DNA from: CAZUQA01 sp964622375 | GTDB taxonomy: Bacteria > Bacillota_I > Bacilli_A > Erysipelotrichales > Erysipelotrichaceae | NCBI GenBank assembly: GCA_964622375.1 | Contig: CAZUQA010000077.1 | Location: 1-8,693, forward strand | Direction: 5' to 3' | Length of the DNA: 8,693 nt | Shown here: in pieces, positions 1-6,930 of the stretch | How positions within the stretch are numbered: position 1 is the first letter of the stretch | How the letters are laid out: each line of letters opens with the position of its first letter | The notes under the pieces: generated by a model | Told to the model about the DNA's origin: nothing | What the model saw: only the letters and a program-made list of their open reading frames with translations | The model's database searches: none | Position numbers and translations under genes: made by a program

Positions 1-34
1 TTGCTGGGTAGAATAAAGGAAAGGTAAGAAGGGA

Positions 35-1306
35 ATGGTAAATATTAAGATACCTTATGGGCGTACGATGTTGGAGGTGACAATCGATGATCGTTGTTTT
101 CTTGGTAGCCTAACTTCAAACTTACATGAATATCGGGCCGAATTATCACAAGAAGCCTTAGTTAAAAAAGCTTTAGCTCAGCCCGTTGGGGTATCAGGTT
201 TGGCTGAGTTAGCTAAGGATAAAAAGAGAATAGTCATTATTACCAGCGATCACACCAGGCCACTCCCCAGTAAAATAATTACCCCGCTACTATTGCGGGA
301 AATACGACGGGGGAATCCCCAAGCGGCTATTACAATTTTAGTAGGCACCGGTTGTCATAGAAAAACCACGAAAGAAGAGCTAATAGAGAAATTTGGCGAA
401 GATATTGTAGCGAGAGAAAAGATTGAGGTACATGATTGTGATGAGTCGGAAATGGCTTATTTGGGGAAAGCGCCTTCCGGCGGTGAAGTTTACATTAATC
501 ATCTAGCTGTGGAAAATGATCTTCTGGTAGCTGAAGGAGTAATTGAGCCCCACTTTTTTGCCGGGTTTTCCGGAGGCTATAAGTCAATTGTTACCGGAGT
601 GGCTTCACGTAAAACGGTTCTGTATAATCATAATGCGGAATTTATTGCGCATCCGGCAGCTAAAACCGGGGTTGTGCTAAACAACCCGATACAAGAGGAT
701 ATAAATTATGCCGGCAAAAAAGCCAAGTTAGCTTTTATCTGTAATGTGATTGTCAATGCTAAAAAAGAGATTGTTTATGCTGTCGCCGGAAAGTGCGACT
801 TGGCACACAAACAGGGTTGTGACTTCTTAGCTCAACAGTGTAGTGTTAAGGCGATACCGGCTGATATTGTCATTACTTCAAATGGCGGCTATCCTCTCGA
901 CCAAAATGTTTATCAAGCGGTAAAAGGTATGACGGCAGCCGAAGCGACCGTGAAAGACGGGGGGATAATTATTATGTGTGCTGCCTCTGAAGATGGAGTC
1001 GGTGGCGAAGAATTTTACAAAACCCTGGCCGAAGAAAAAGATTTAGCGGTCATAATCACTTCTTTCACAAATACGGCAAAAGAGAATACCCGAGTTGATC
1101 AATGGCAGTCCCAAATATTTGCCCGCGTTTTGAAAAAAGCTCAGGTGATTTATGTCTCAAAGTTGGATGAAAAAACCATACGGGATTTACATATGTTACC
1201 GGCAGCATCAATTGAAGAAGCACTTAAGAAAGCGCGACAGCTACTAAATAATCCCCAGGCTGGTATTGTGGTGATACCGGACGGGGTAGCAGTAGTGGTC
1301 AAATGA
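35..1306 (+). CDS. larA: Nickel-pincer-dependent 2-hydroxyacid racemase, lactate racemase (LarA) family
   Basis: Probable cytoplasmic racemase interconverting D- and L-2-hydroxyacids, classically lactate, using the nickel-pincer nucleotide cofactor. The 423-residue length is almost that of Lactiplantibacillus plantarum LarA (424). The N-terminal domain carries SDHTRP (71-76) and GTGCH with H108. The next block, EPHFFAGFSGGYK (171-183), gives H173 and K183, followed by H199 in LYNH. These align with the known catalytic pair H108/H174, the cofactor-bearing lysine K184 and the nickel ligand H200. NVYQAVKG (291-298) and W358 also match the family in position. ATG is the only in-frame start after the stop at 14-16. 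A purine-rich stretch (17-24, AGGAAAGG) ends 10 nt before it. Any promoter lies outside the window. The family also contains malate, phenyllactate and other hydroxyacid racemases or epimerases, so lactate as substrate is inferred. Cofactor genes larB, larC and larE are not seen here. Family call very sure, substrate less so. Confidence 0.93.
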   Translation: MVNIKIPYGRTMLEVTIDDRCFLGSLTSNLHEYRAELSQEALVKKALAQPVGVSGLAELAKDKKRIVIITSDHTRPLPSKIITPLLLREIRRGNPQAAITILVGTGCHRKTTKEELIEKFGEDIVAREKIEVHDCDESEMAYLGKAPSGGEVYINHLAVENDLLVAEGVIEPHFFAGFSGGYKSIVTGVASRKTVLYNHNAEFIAHPAAKTGVVLNNPIQEDINYAGKKAKLAFICNVIVNAKKEIVYAVAGKCDLAHKQGCDFLAQQCSVKAIPADIVITSNGGYPLDQNVYQAVKGMTAAEATVKDGGIIIMCAASEDGVGGEEFYKTLAEEKDLAVIITSFTNTAKENTRVDQWQSQIFARVLKKAQVIYVSKLDEKTIRDLHMLPAASIEEALKKARQLLNNPQAGIVVIPDGVAVVVK

Positions 1307-1309
1307 TGC

Positions 1310-4300
1310 TTACTCAATACTCTTTAAAGAAGCGACCATATCGATTCTTCTTAGCTTAAAACTCATTATCAAATTCACAAACATTGCGAAAGTAGTTGAT
1401 AGAACTATCGCATAAAGATAACTGGGAGGGTTGATAAGCTCCGGAAACACTAACATATCAATCTCTATGGTGCTAAGAATATAACGGTGGAGAAAAACAC
1501 CGGCAATTAAGCCGCAGATAATACCACTGAGTGTGACAGCAATGGTTTCCCGATAGATATACCGCACTAACTCAGTATCATAGAAACCTAAAACTTTGAT
1601 AGTAGCTAATTCTCTGTTTCTTTCGGTAATGTTGAGATTAGTGATGTTAAACAGAACAACGAGGGCCAATGCACAAGCTATTATAATTAGAATTAAGGTC
1701 ACGGCCTGTAAGGCATCGGTTGAATTGTTGATGTTATCTTTGATGTCTGGGGTTTTCATTACTCCTCTGACATAATCTTGAGTCAGCAGGTTGCTGGCTG
1801 TTTCATCAATAGACGTGGTTTTGACATAAAGGTTATTGAAGAGAGGCGCTTCACCAAGCAAATTCTCATAAGTCTGGGGCGTCAGATAGATATAGTGGAA
1901 AACGTAGTTCTCCACGATAGCTTTTACCGCTAAATTGTAGGTTCTTCCTTCACCTAAGCTAAAACTAAGCGTATCTCCTACTTTTAAATTGGCGGCCCGG
2001 GCAATTTTTTCACTTATTACAGCACCATCATTGTTTAAGGGAATCACCGCTTTAGTGAAGCGGTCATAGAGCTTAATGAAACCGGAAAATTTGGCAGGGT
2101 CTTGAGGGACGACAACAAACGCTGACATATTACCGGAAGTTGTTTGAACATCGGTAGCTTTTGTGTACACAAATAAATATTCACCATTGATTAATTCTGT
2201 CAGTTTGTCTTTTTCCTGGGGCGTAGCACTATCCTTGATGTAGATGATACTGTTATAAGCAATGATACGATCATATTGTTGACTTGCGATGGCACTTATG
2301 CTGTCCTTTAAACCAAAGGCGGTCAGGATAAGAGCAGTACAACCGGCGACACCACTTAGCGTCATAAACACACGTTTTTTGTAGCGAAAGACATTACGGA
2401 TAGTCACTTTGCTGATAAAGTCGAGTTTTGACCAAAAGCCGGATAATCTTTCAAGAATAATCCTTTTCCCTTTAGCCGGGGCTTTGGGTCGCATTAGCTC
2501 AGCTGGAACCTCTTGTATGGTTTGGGAAAAACTCAGCCAGGTCATCAATAAGACAGCGGTTATCGAACTTACAACAGCAACAGCACTGACGAATAATGGA
2601 ATGGGGGTAACTAAGGGGGCCATAACATACAAATGGGAGTAAGCACCATAAATTACCCGGGGAATAATCGTGCTACCTAAAACGACACCTAAAATGCCAC
2701 CAAGAAAGCTGACACTAAAAGCATAAATCAAATATTTTAGCATTATCTTGAAAGCCGAGTAACCTAAAGCTTTATAGATGCCGATTTGGGGGCGCCTTTC
2801 CTGTACCATGCGGGTCATAGTAGTCGTGCTCATTAGCAAAGCGACGGCTAAAAACATCAGCGGCAATACTCTTCCCACTTTCTGGAGGCGATAGGTGTCT
2901 TGATAGTAAGAGTAGAAAGCTGTTCCATCTTGCCGCGAAAAATAAAACCACTCCGGTTGCGGAGCTTGGTCCAGAGCATCTTGAGCTTCTTCAATGAGGT
3001 CTCTGGCTTTCTGTAAGTCGCGGTAGCTTTTTATTTCTTCGCTTTTTAATGCTGACAAGCCCTGGCGGTATTTAGCGAAACCAGAATAATAGAGTGACCA
3101 GTTTTCATCAATTTTATTTTGGCTCTCTTGCGCCATATCATTGAGAGTTGCTTGAGCAAGCTCTAGCAGCTGCCTGGCTTGATCAATAGTGTTTTGTTGA
3201 GTGGCAACCTCCAGCCAGCTGTTGTCAATCTCGCTTTGAAGTAGCGCCAGATGATCCAACCCCTGGTAAATAGCAGCGTATTGACTGTCAAGTTCCGGTG
3301 AAGTTCCATAGGGACCTTGAGCTTGTAATAAAGCTAAAGCGGCATTAAGTTCCTGCCGATTATAATCAATTTCATGTTGACTGTTCTGCAGAAAGCTACG
3401 GTAAGCATCAAGGCTGTCCTGCGCATTGGCCAGCTCAGCAGCATTCTGATCGATTTCCTGTTGTGAGCTAAGTACCATATTATCGCGATTGATTTGGCTA
3501 GCTAACAACAGCATCTTGGCGGACTGCAATTTTTTCTTTGTTTTCCTTAGTTTATTTTGTGCTTTATGTAGTTCTGTACTTAAGCGTTTTTCCCCAGCAG
3601 CGTACTCCCGCCAAGCTTCATCAATAGTTTCCTGCAGGCTACGATATTCTGCTATTTTGCTGTCTACTAGTTGGGTGCCCAGGTCGGTGATGAACTTTAT
3701 TTGTTCAGCGACCGTGCTGAAATAGCGAGCTGACAAATTATCAATATTTGCTGTAGCCTCTAGGGTCACATAAATATCAGTAAAGACCTCAAGTTGATAG
3801 GCGTCTTTGGCTAAATACAAATAAAAATTAAGGCGCCCGTCACCTAATTGTGTACTACCGAGATCGTGGCTGTTGATGTACAAAGGTGAAGCGACTATTC
3901 CGACAATAGTGAAGGTCGGGGAAGAGAAAAACTTGTAGTAATCGTCCATTTTGTCTAAACCTAAATTTATTTTGTCACCCAATTGATAATGGCCGTAGTC
4001 GATTAACTTTTGGTCGACCAGACACTCAGCAGCAGATTGTGGTAAATTACCGCGTACTAAGTCAATTTTGTTGAGGTTTTCCGGTAAAGCGTGGGTTCGC
4101 AAAGTCAGCATTCTTTCGTTGTGGTAAAGGTAAACATCGCAACTGTAAGTGGCTTCCATTGTTTTAACGGCTACGTTTTGTTTAAAAGCCGTGATGTCAT
4201 CTTGAGTAAAACCGACGGTAGATTTAATATGTAAGTCATAAAGGGCCTGTTGTTGGTAACTGGCATTTGCCAGCAAACGCATGTCAATAGCTGTTCCGTA

Positions 4301-4408
4301 AATTCCGACGATGGACATAGCACCTAAAGTGCTTATTATCAGTAGGGAAAAGAAGCGCGTAGCGGAGTGTTTAATTTCCCTAAAGACATCTTTCCAATAA
4401 GCTTTCAT
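1310..4408 (-). CDS. FtsX/MacB-type ABC transporter permease with long coiled-coil extracytoplasmic domain
   Basis: Membrane subunit of an ABC system, 1032 residues from the chosen ATG. Predicted layout: one N-terminal membrane segment (about 19-39), a large extracytoplasmic region (40-510) with a glutamine- and leucine-rich coiled coil at about 250-480, three membrane segments (512-532, 557-583, 603-627), another segment (680-699), a second extracytoplasmic domain (700-898) and three last segments (899-923, 953-974, 995-1015). Each three-helix block is an FtsX domain: the cytoplasmic loops QERRPQIGIYKALG and ERNRELATIKVLG are the conserved family signature. I chose the ATG at 4408, which gives MKAYWKDVFREIK, a typical start for this family, 4 nt after the ATPase stop. 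In-frame GTG at 4477 and ATG at 4435 would overlap the ATPase gene and lack a ribosome site. Such pairs act as mechanotransmitters or as lipoprotein/peptide exporters rather than classic importers. The substrate is unknown. Confidence 0.9.
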   Translation of the reverse strand: MKAYWKDVFREIKHSATRFFSLLIISTLGAMSIVGIYGTAIDMRLLANASYQQQALYDLHIKSTVGFTQDDITAFKQNVAVKTMEATYSCDVYLYHNERMLTLRTHALPENLNKIDLVRGNLPQSAAECLVDQKLIDYGHYQLGDKINLGLDKMDDYYKFFSSPTFTIVGIVASPLYINSHDLGSTQLGDGRLNFYLYLAKDAYQLEVFTDIYVTLEATANIDNLSARYFSTVAEQIKFITDLGTQLVDSKIAEYRSLQETIDEAWREYAAGEKRLSTELHKAQNKLRKTKKKLQSAKMLLLASQINRDNMVLSSQQEIDQNAAELANAQDSLDAYRSFLQNSQHEIDYNRQELNAALALLQAQGPYGTSPELDSQYAAIYQGLDHLALLQSEIDNSWLEVATQQNTIDQARQLLELAQATLNDMAQESQNKIDENWSLYYSGFAKYRQGLSALKSEEIKSYRDLQKARDLIEEAQDALDQAPQPEWFYFSRQDGTAFYSYYQDTYRLQKVGRVLPLMFLAVALLMSTTTMTRMVQERRPQIGIYKALGYSAFKIMLKYLIYAFSVSFLGGILGVVLGSTIIPRVIYGAYSHLYVMAPLVTPIPLFVSAVAVVSSITAVLLMTWLSFSQTIQEVPAELMRPKAPAKGKRIILERLSGFWSKLDFISKVTIRNVFRYKKRVFMTLSGVAGCTALILTAFGLKDSISAIASQQYDRIIAYNSIIYIKDSATPQEKDKLTELINGEYLFVYTKATDVQTTSGNMSAFVVVPQDPAKFSGFIKLYDRFTKAVIPLNNDGAVISEKIARAANLKVGDTLSFSLGEGRTYNLAVKAIVENYVFHYIYLTPQTYENLLGEAPLFNNLYVKTTSIDETASNLLTQDYVRGVMKTPDIKDNINNSTDALQAVTLILIIIACALALVVLFNITNLNITERNRELATIKVLGFYDTELVRYIYRETIAVTLSGIICGLIAGVFLHRYILSTIEIDMLVFPELINPPSYLYAIVLSTTFAMFVNLIMSFKLRRIDMVASLKSIE

Positions 4409-4412
4409 CACT

Positions 4413-5120
4413 CTACCATTCGACACTACTGACATCTTGGGGCTGGGGATTGTCGAGTATGGCTTCCACTTTACCACTTTTTATTTTTACCACGCGATCG
4501 GCAATTGGGACAATGGCGCTATTATGGGTTATCAAGACAATAGAAATGTTATGTTGCTGACAGGTGTTTTGTAGTAGCTGTAGAATACCTTTCCCGGTTT
4601 GATAATCAAGGGCTCCGGTAGGTTCATCACATAAAAGTAGTTTGGGCTTTTTCGCCAGTGCCCGAGCGATAGCCACCCTTTGTTGTTCGCCACCGGACAG
4701 CTGCGCCGGGAAATGATCTAAGCGATCCTGCAAACCAACTTGGCGCAATACCTGCCGGGGATCAAGGTTGTCTTGCTTAATGTGCAATGAGAGTTCCACA
4801 TTTTCTAAGGCTGTCAGATTGGGGATTAGATTGTAAAACTGGAAAACAAAGCCGATATCGTTACGGCGGTACGCGGTAAGTTGCTTATTGGACAAATTAG
4901 TAATCTCTTTTCCGTCGACTACAACTTTGCCGGAGCTAACAGTATCCATGCCCCCAAAAATGTTGAGTATCGTGGTTTTGCCGGCTCCGGAGGGCCCGAC
5001 AATCACACTAAACTTAGCTTGTTGCAAAGAGAAAGAAAGGCCGTCAATGGCTTTGATGTCGACTTCGCCACTGTGATAAGTACGAACTACATTAGAAAAA
5101 ACCACATAATCATCAAGCAT
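4413..5120 (-). CDS. ABC transporter ATP-binding protein, MacB/LolD-type
   Basis: Cytoplasmic ATPase that powers the permease encoded immediately downstream. In the 235-residue product all nucleotide-binding motifs are present in order: Walker A GPSGAGKTT (42-50), Q-loop glutamine in FVFQFYNL (about 94), signature LSGGEQQRVAIARAL (141-155), Walker B LLLCDEPTGALD (161-172) and the H-loop histidine in LITHN (199). DEPTGALD and the QFYNLIPNLTALENV segment are typical of the LolD/MacB/FtsE branch, which pairs with FtsX-like permeases. I chose ATG 5120 because GGAG lies 9 nt upstream, and the family's usual N-terminus begins close to here. A longer form from ATG 5195 would add 25 residues unlike the family and has no ribosome site. 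First gene of a two-gene operon, transcribed divergently from the HTH-MFS pair. Confidence 0.93.
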   Translation of the reverse strand: MLDDYVVFSNVVRTYHSGEVDIKAIDGLSFSLQQAKFSVIVGPSGAGKTTILNIFGGMDTVSSGKVVVDGKEITNLSNKQLTAYRRNDIGFVFQFYNLIPNLTALENVELSLHIKQDNLDPRQVLRQVGLQDRLDHFPAQLSGGEQQRVAIARALAKKPKLLLCDEPTGALDYQTGKGILQLLQNTCQQHNISIVLITHNSAIVPIADRVVKIKSGKVEAILDNPQPQDVSSVEW

Positions 5121-5129
5121 CACTTCAGT

Positions 5130-5133
5130 CTCC
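5130..5133 (-). promoter_or_regulatory. Ribosome binding site deciding the ABC ATPase start
   Basis: GGAG on the minus strand lies 9 nt before ATG 5120. The only longer start, ATG 5195, has no comparable site, so this supports the 235-residue form. Confidence 0.7.
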
Positions 5134-5150
5134 GAGTATTTAGTAAAATG

Positions 5151-5179
5151 ATAACACAAAATTCCGTAAATTCTAACAA
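5151..5179 (-). promoter_or_regulatory. Predicted sigma-A-type promoter of the ABC operon
   Basis: On the minus strand, TTGTTA (5174-5179) is separated by exactly 17 nt from TGTTAT (5151-5156); each box matches 4 of 6 consensus positions. Transcription would begin near 5144, giving a leader of roughly 25 nt before the ATPase ATG at 5120. The surrounding DNA is AT-rich, so chance matches are possible; position and spacing are the main support. Confidence 0.45.
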
Positions 5180-5197
5180 AAAGTAGGAATGACATTT

Positions 5198-5250
5198 ATT
5201 AAATTACGTTAAAAGACAGTTAAATATAGATTATATATTGATTAAATTAC
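5198..5250. repeat. 10-bp direct repeat ATTAAATTAC in the divergent promoter region
   Basis: ATTAAATTAC occurs at 5198-5207 and again at 5241-5250, 43 bp apart, close to four helical turns. One copy overlaps the HTH-MFS promoter; the other lies upstream of the ABC promoter. The repeats could be binding sites for the neighbouring HTH protein, but the whole region is AT-rich and a chance origin is quite possible. Confidence 0.35.
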
Positions 5251-5266
5251 TATTAATTGCTAATAT
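5238..5266 (+). promoter_or_regulatory. Predicted extended -10 promoter of the HTH-MFS operon
   Basis: TTGATT (5238-5243), a 17-nt spacer, then TAATAT (5261-5266) preceded by TGC, which forms an extended -10 element. Transcription would begin near 5273, about 26 nt before the HTH ATG at 5299. It is stronger than the divergent promoter facing the other way. One copy of a 10-bp direct repeat (5241-5250) overlaps its -35 box and spacer. Confidence 0.6.
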
Positions 5267-5286
5267 TTAGTTATTAAGCAGAATTG

Positions 5287-5293
5287 TGGGGGA
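5287..5293 (+). promoter_or_regulatory. Ribosome binding site deciding the HTH gene start
   Basis: TGGGGGA ends 5 nt before ATG 5299. It lies inside the 5-codon extension that the in-frame TTG at 5284 would add, so it argues for ATG 5299 as the true start. Confidence 0.65.
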
Positions 5294-5298
5294 TTGTG

Positions 5299-5721
5299 AT
5301 GAATGATGATATTTTAAACTTAGAACAAGCTATGGCATTCTTTGGGGTCAGTGAGCGAACATTGATAAAAATGTTGAGAGAAGAAAAACTGCCGGCTAGA
5401 AAAATCGGGCGCGAATGGCGCTTCAGCAAAACAGCTTTGTTGCAATGGCTAGGAAGTGGTAATTCCTTAGATTATTTAAACCAAGCCGAACTTTATCGGG
5501 TAGCTGAAGATGAAAAGGCAGAAATCGGACTACTGCTAAAGAGAATTGCGACTTCTTTGGAAATACTAAATAGCCGGCACAACAGCATTAAAGCTATACT
5601 GCCGGAAATTAGTGAAGATGTCGCGCTACCAGCTATAGCGACTTTACGCACAAGTTATAAAAAACAAAGAGATATCGAAAAACTGACTTTTAAGATATTT
5701 TGGTTGAGTAAAGAACAATAA
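5299..5721 (+). CDS. Excisionase-family (MerR-like) winged helix-turn-helix DNA-binding protein
   Basis: Small DNA-binding protein of 140 residues, probably the local transcription regulator. Residues 6-52 form the HTH_17/excisionase-type domain: LNLEQAMAFFGVSERTL (helix-turn-helix), then KLPARKIGREWRF (wing) and SKTALLQWL. The remaining 90 residues are helix-rich and charged, and I do not recognise the domain; phage excisionases usually end soon after the HTH, so the extra half could sense a ligand or form dimers. The gene lies 14 nt before an MFS transporter on the same strand and divergent from an ABC operon, which fits regulation of one or both. No integrase or attachment site is visible nearby, so a true excisionase role is unlikely. 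Start chosen at ATG 5299 with a good ribosome site. DNA binding is well supported; the regulatory target is inferred. Confidence 0.85.
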   Translation: MNDDILNLEQAMAFFGVSERTLIKMLREEKLPARKIGREWRFSKTALLQWLGSGNSLDYLNQAELYRVAEDEKAEIGLLLKRIATSLEILNSRHNSIKAILPEISEDVALPAIATLRTSYKKQRDIEKLTFKIFWLSKEQ

Positions 5722-5724
5722 TAT

Positions 5725-5730
5725 GGAGGA
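5725..5730 (+). promoter_or_regulatory. Strong ribosome binding site of the MFS gene
   Basis: GGAGGA, 5 nt before ATG 5736, lies just after the HTH stop codon. It allows efficient translation of the transporter from the shared transcript. Confidence 0.75.
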
Positions 5731-5735
5731 ATGAC

Positions 5736-6908
5736 ATGTTAAATATTATATTGTTGGGTTTAGTTAGCTTTTTTACCGATTTAAGTACAGAAATGGTTTA
5801 CCCGCTTATTCCGCTTTACCTTACTTCAGTTTTTGGTGCAACTCCGTCTTTAGTGGGGGTAATTGAAGGTATAGCCGAAAGTATTGCCAGCTTACTGAAA
5901 GTATTCAGCGGTTATGTAACCGATCGTTACCAAAAGAAAAAAGCCTTGGCTTTTTCCGGTTACTTTCCCAGCATGTTATATAAAGTAACTCTGTTGTTTG
6001 CCAGTTCGTGGCTGGGCATTCTTGGGGCCAGGATTCTTGATAAAATAGGAAAAGGCATCAGAACAGCGCCACGCGATGTCTTAGTCAGTGAAAGCACAGA
6101 CAAGGAAAACATGGGCAAGGCTTTTGGTATTCACAAAGCTTTGGATATGGGTGGCTCCGCTTTGGGAATCTTAGCGACTTATTTTATTCTTAAAGGAATG
6201 AAAGATAACTATGATTTTAAAAAAATGTTTGTTTTATCGATAATTCCGGCAATTATGGGTTTATTGATGTTCATCTTCATCAAAGAAAAAAAGCAGATCA
6301 GAGTTGTTAAAGCAAGAGAAGCTTTTTGGCGTAATATCGGGAAGTTGGATGGACAATTACGTTTGTATCTGTTAGTAGTGTTTCTGTTTACTTTAGGAAA
6401 TTCCTCGAATTCTTTTTTGATTCTCCGCGCTAAATCTACGGGTTTTACGACGGTATCGGTTATCTTGTTGTATTTTATCTATAATATCATTGCCTCTTTA
6501 TTGTCAATTCCGCTGTCCAGGCTGTCAGATAAAGTTGGTAGAAAAAAACTATTGGTGCCAGGTTACCTTACTTTTTCTCTATGTTACTTTGGCTTTGCTT
6601 TTGCCAGTACAGCAGTGATGATGGTTGTGGTCTTTGTGATTTACGGTATTTACACTGCCATGATTTCCGGAGTAGAAAGAGCATTTGTCGCTGAAGTTGC
6701 TCCCAGCGACTTAAAGGGAACGATGTTAGGCTTACATTCTACGATTGTCGGTTTGGCTTTATTGCCGGCTAGCATTATTGCCGGCTTACTTTGGGATAAT
6801 TTCGGGGTAGTTACTCCCTTCATCTTTGGCGCTTGTATGTCGCTTCTTGCGGCTTTGTTATTGTTGTTTTATATGAAAAACCCGCAAACAGCCAAACAAA
6901 GAATATAA
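5736..6908 (+). CDS. Major facilitator superfamily (MFS) transporter
   Basis: Inner-membrane secondary transporter of 390 residues with about 12 hydrophobic segments, the usual MFS size. The loop between helices 2 and 3 carries the motif A form GYVTDRYQKKKAL (59-71), and the equivalent loop in the second half reads SRLSDKVGRKKLL (261-273), as expected for a duplicated fold. ARILDKIGKGIRTAPRDVLV (98-117) is the hallmark of an MFS subgroup usually annotated as drug or uncharacterised efflux permease. A charged cytoplasmic linker (about 182-208) joins the halves. The gene is cotranscribed with the HTH gene upstream and shows a strong ribosome site. No terminator is evident before the convergent MATE gene, whose stop codon lies 22 nt beyond. 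Proton-driven export is likely from family, but substrate and direction cannot be read from sequence. Confidence 0.9.
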   Translation: MLNIILLGLVSFFTDLSTEMVYPLIPLYLTSVFGATPSLVGVIEGIAESIASLLKVFSGYVTDRYQKKKALAFSGYFPSMLYKVTLLFASSWLGILGARILDKIGKGIRTAPRDVLVSESTDKENMGKAFGIHKALDMGGSALGILATYFILKGMKDNYDFKKMFVLSIIPAIMGLLMFIFIKEKKQIRVVKAREAFWRNIGKLDGQLRLYLLVVFLFTLGNSSNSFLILRAKSTGFTTVSVILLYFIYNIIASLLSIPLSRLSDKVGRKKLLVPGYLTFSLCYFGFAFASTAVMMVVVFVIYGIYTAMISGVERAFVAEVAPSDLKGTMLGLHSTIVGLALLPASIIAGLLWDNFGVVTPFIFGACMSLLAALLLLFYMKNPQTAKQRI

Positions 6909-6930
6909 AATAATTTGTTACCAAAGCTAA

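Noticed and set aside
1..27. Possible C-terminal tail of an upstream gene (open codons ending at TAA 25-27)
   Set aside because: Only eight codons are visible, and the other two frames also reach stops at once, so nothing distinguishes it from chance. It would fit an operon with larA but cannot be supported.
2409..2642. Plus-strand open frame inside the ABC permease gene
   Set aside because: It is antisense to a well-supported FtsX domain, has no ribosome site and its product looks like no protein family.
3489..3725. Plus-strand open frame opposite the permease coiled coil
   Set aside because: It mirrors the glutamine/leucine-rich coiled-coil codons on the other strand; a by-product of composition.
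4881..5186. Plus-strand open frames opposite the ABC ATPase
   Set aside because: They overlap the Walker A and Q-loop coding region of a clear ABC ATPase and run through its promoter.
5299..5721. Phage excisionase marking a prophage or integrative element
   Set aside because: The HTH type fits, but there is no integrase, attachment-site repeat or other phage gene, and the protein carries a long extra C-terminal half and sits before a transporter.
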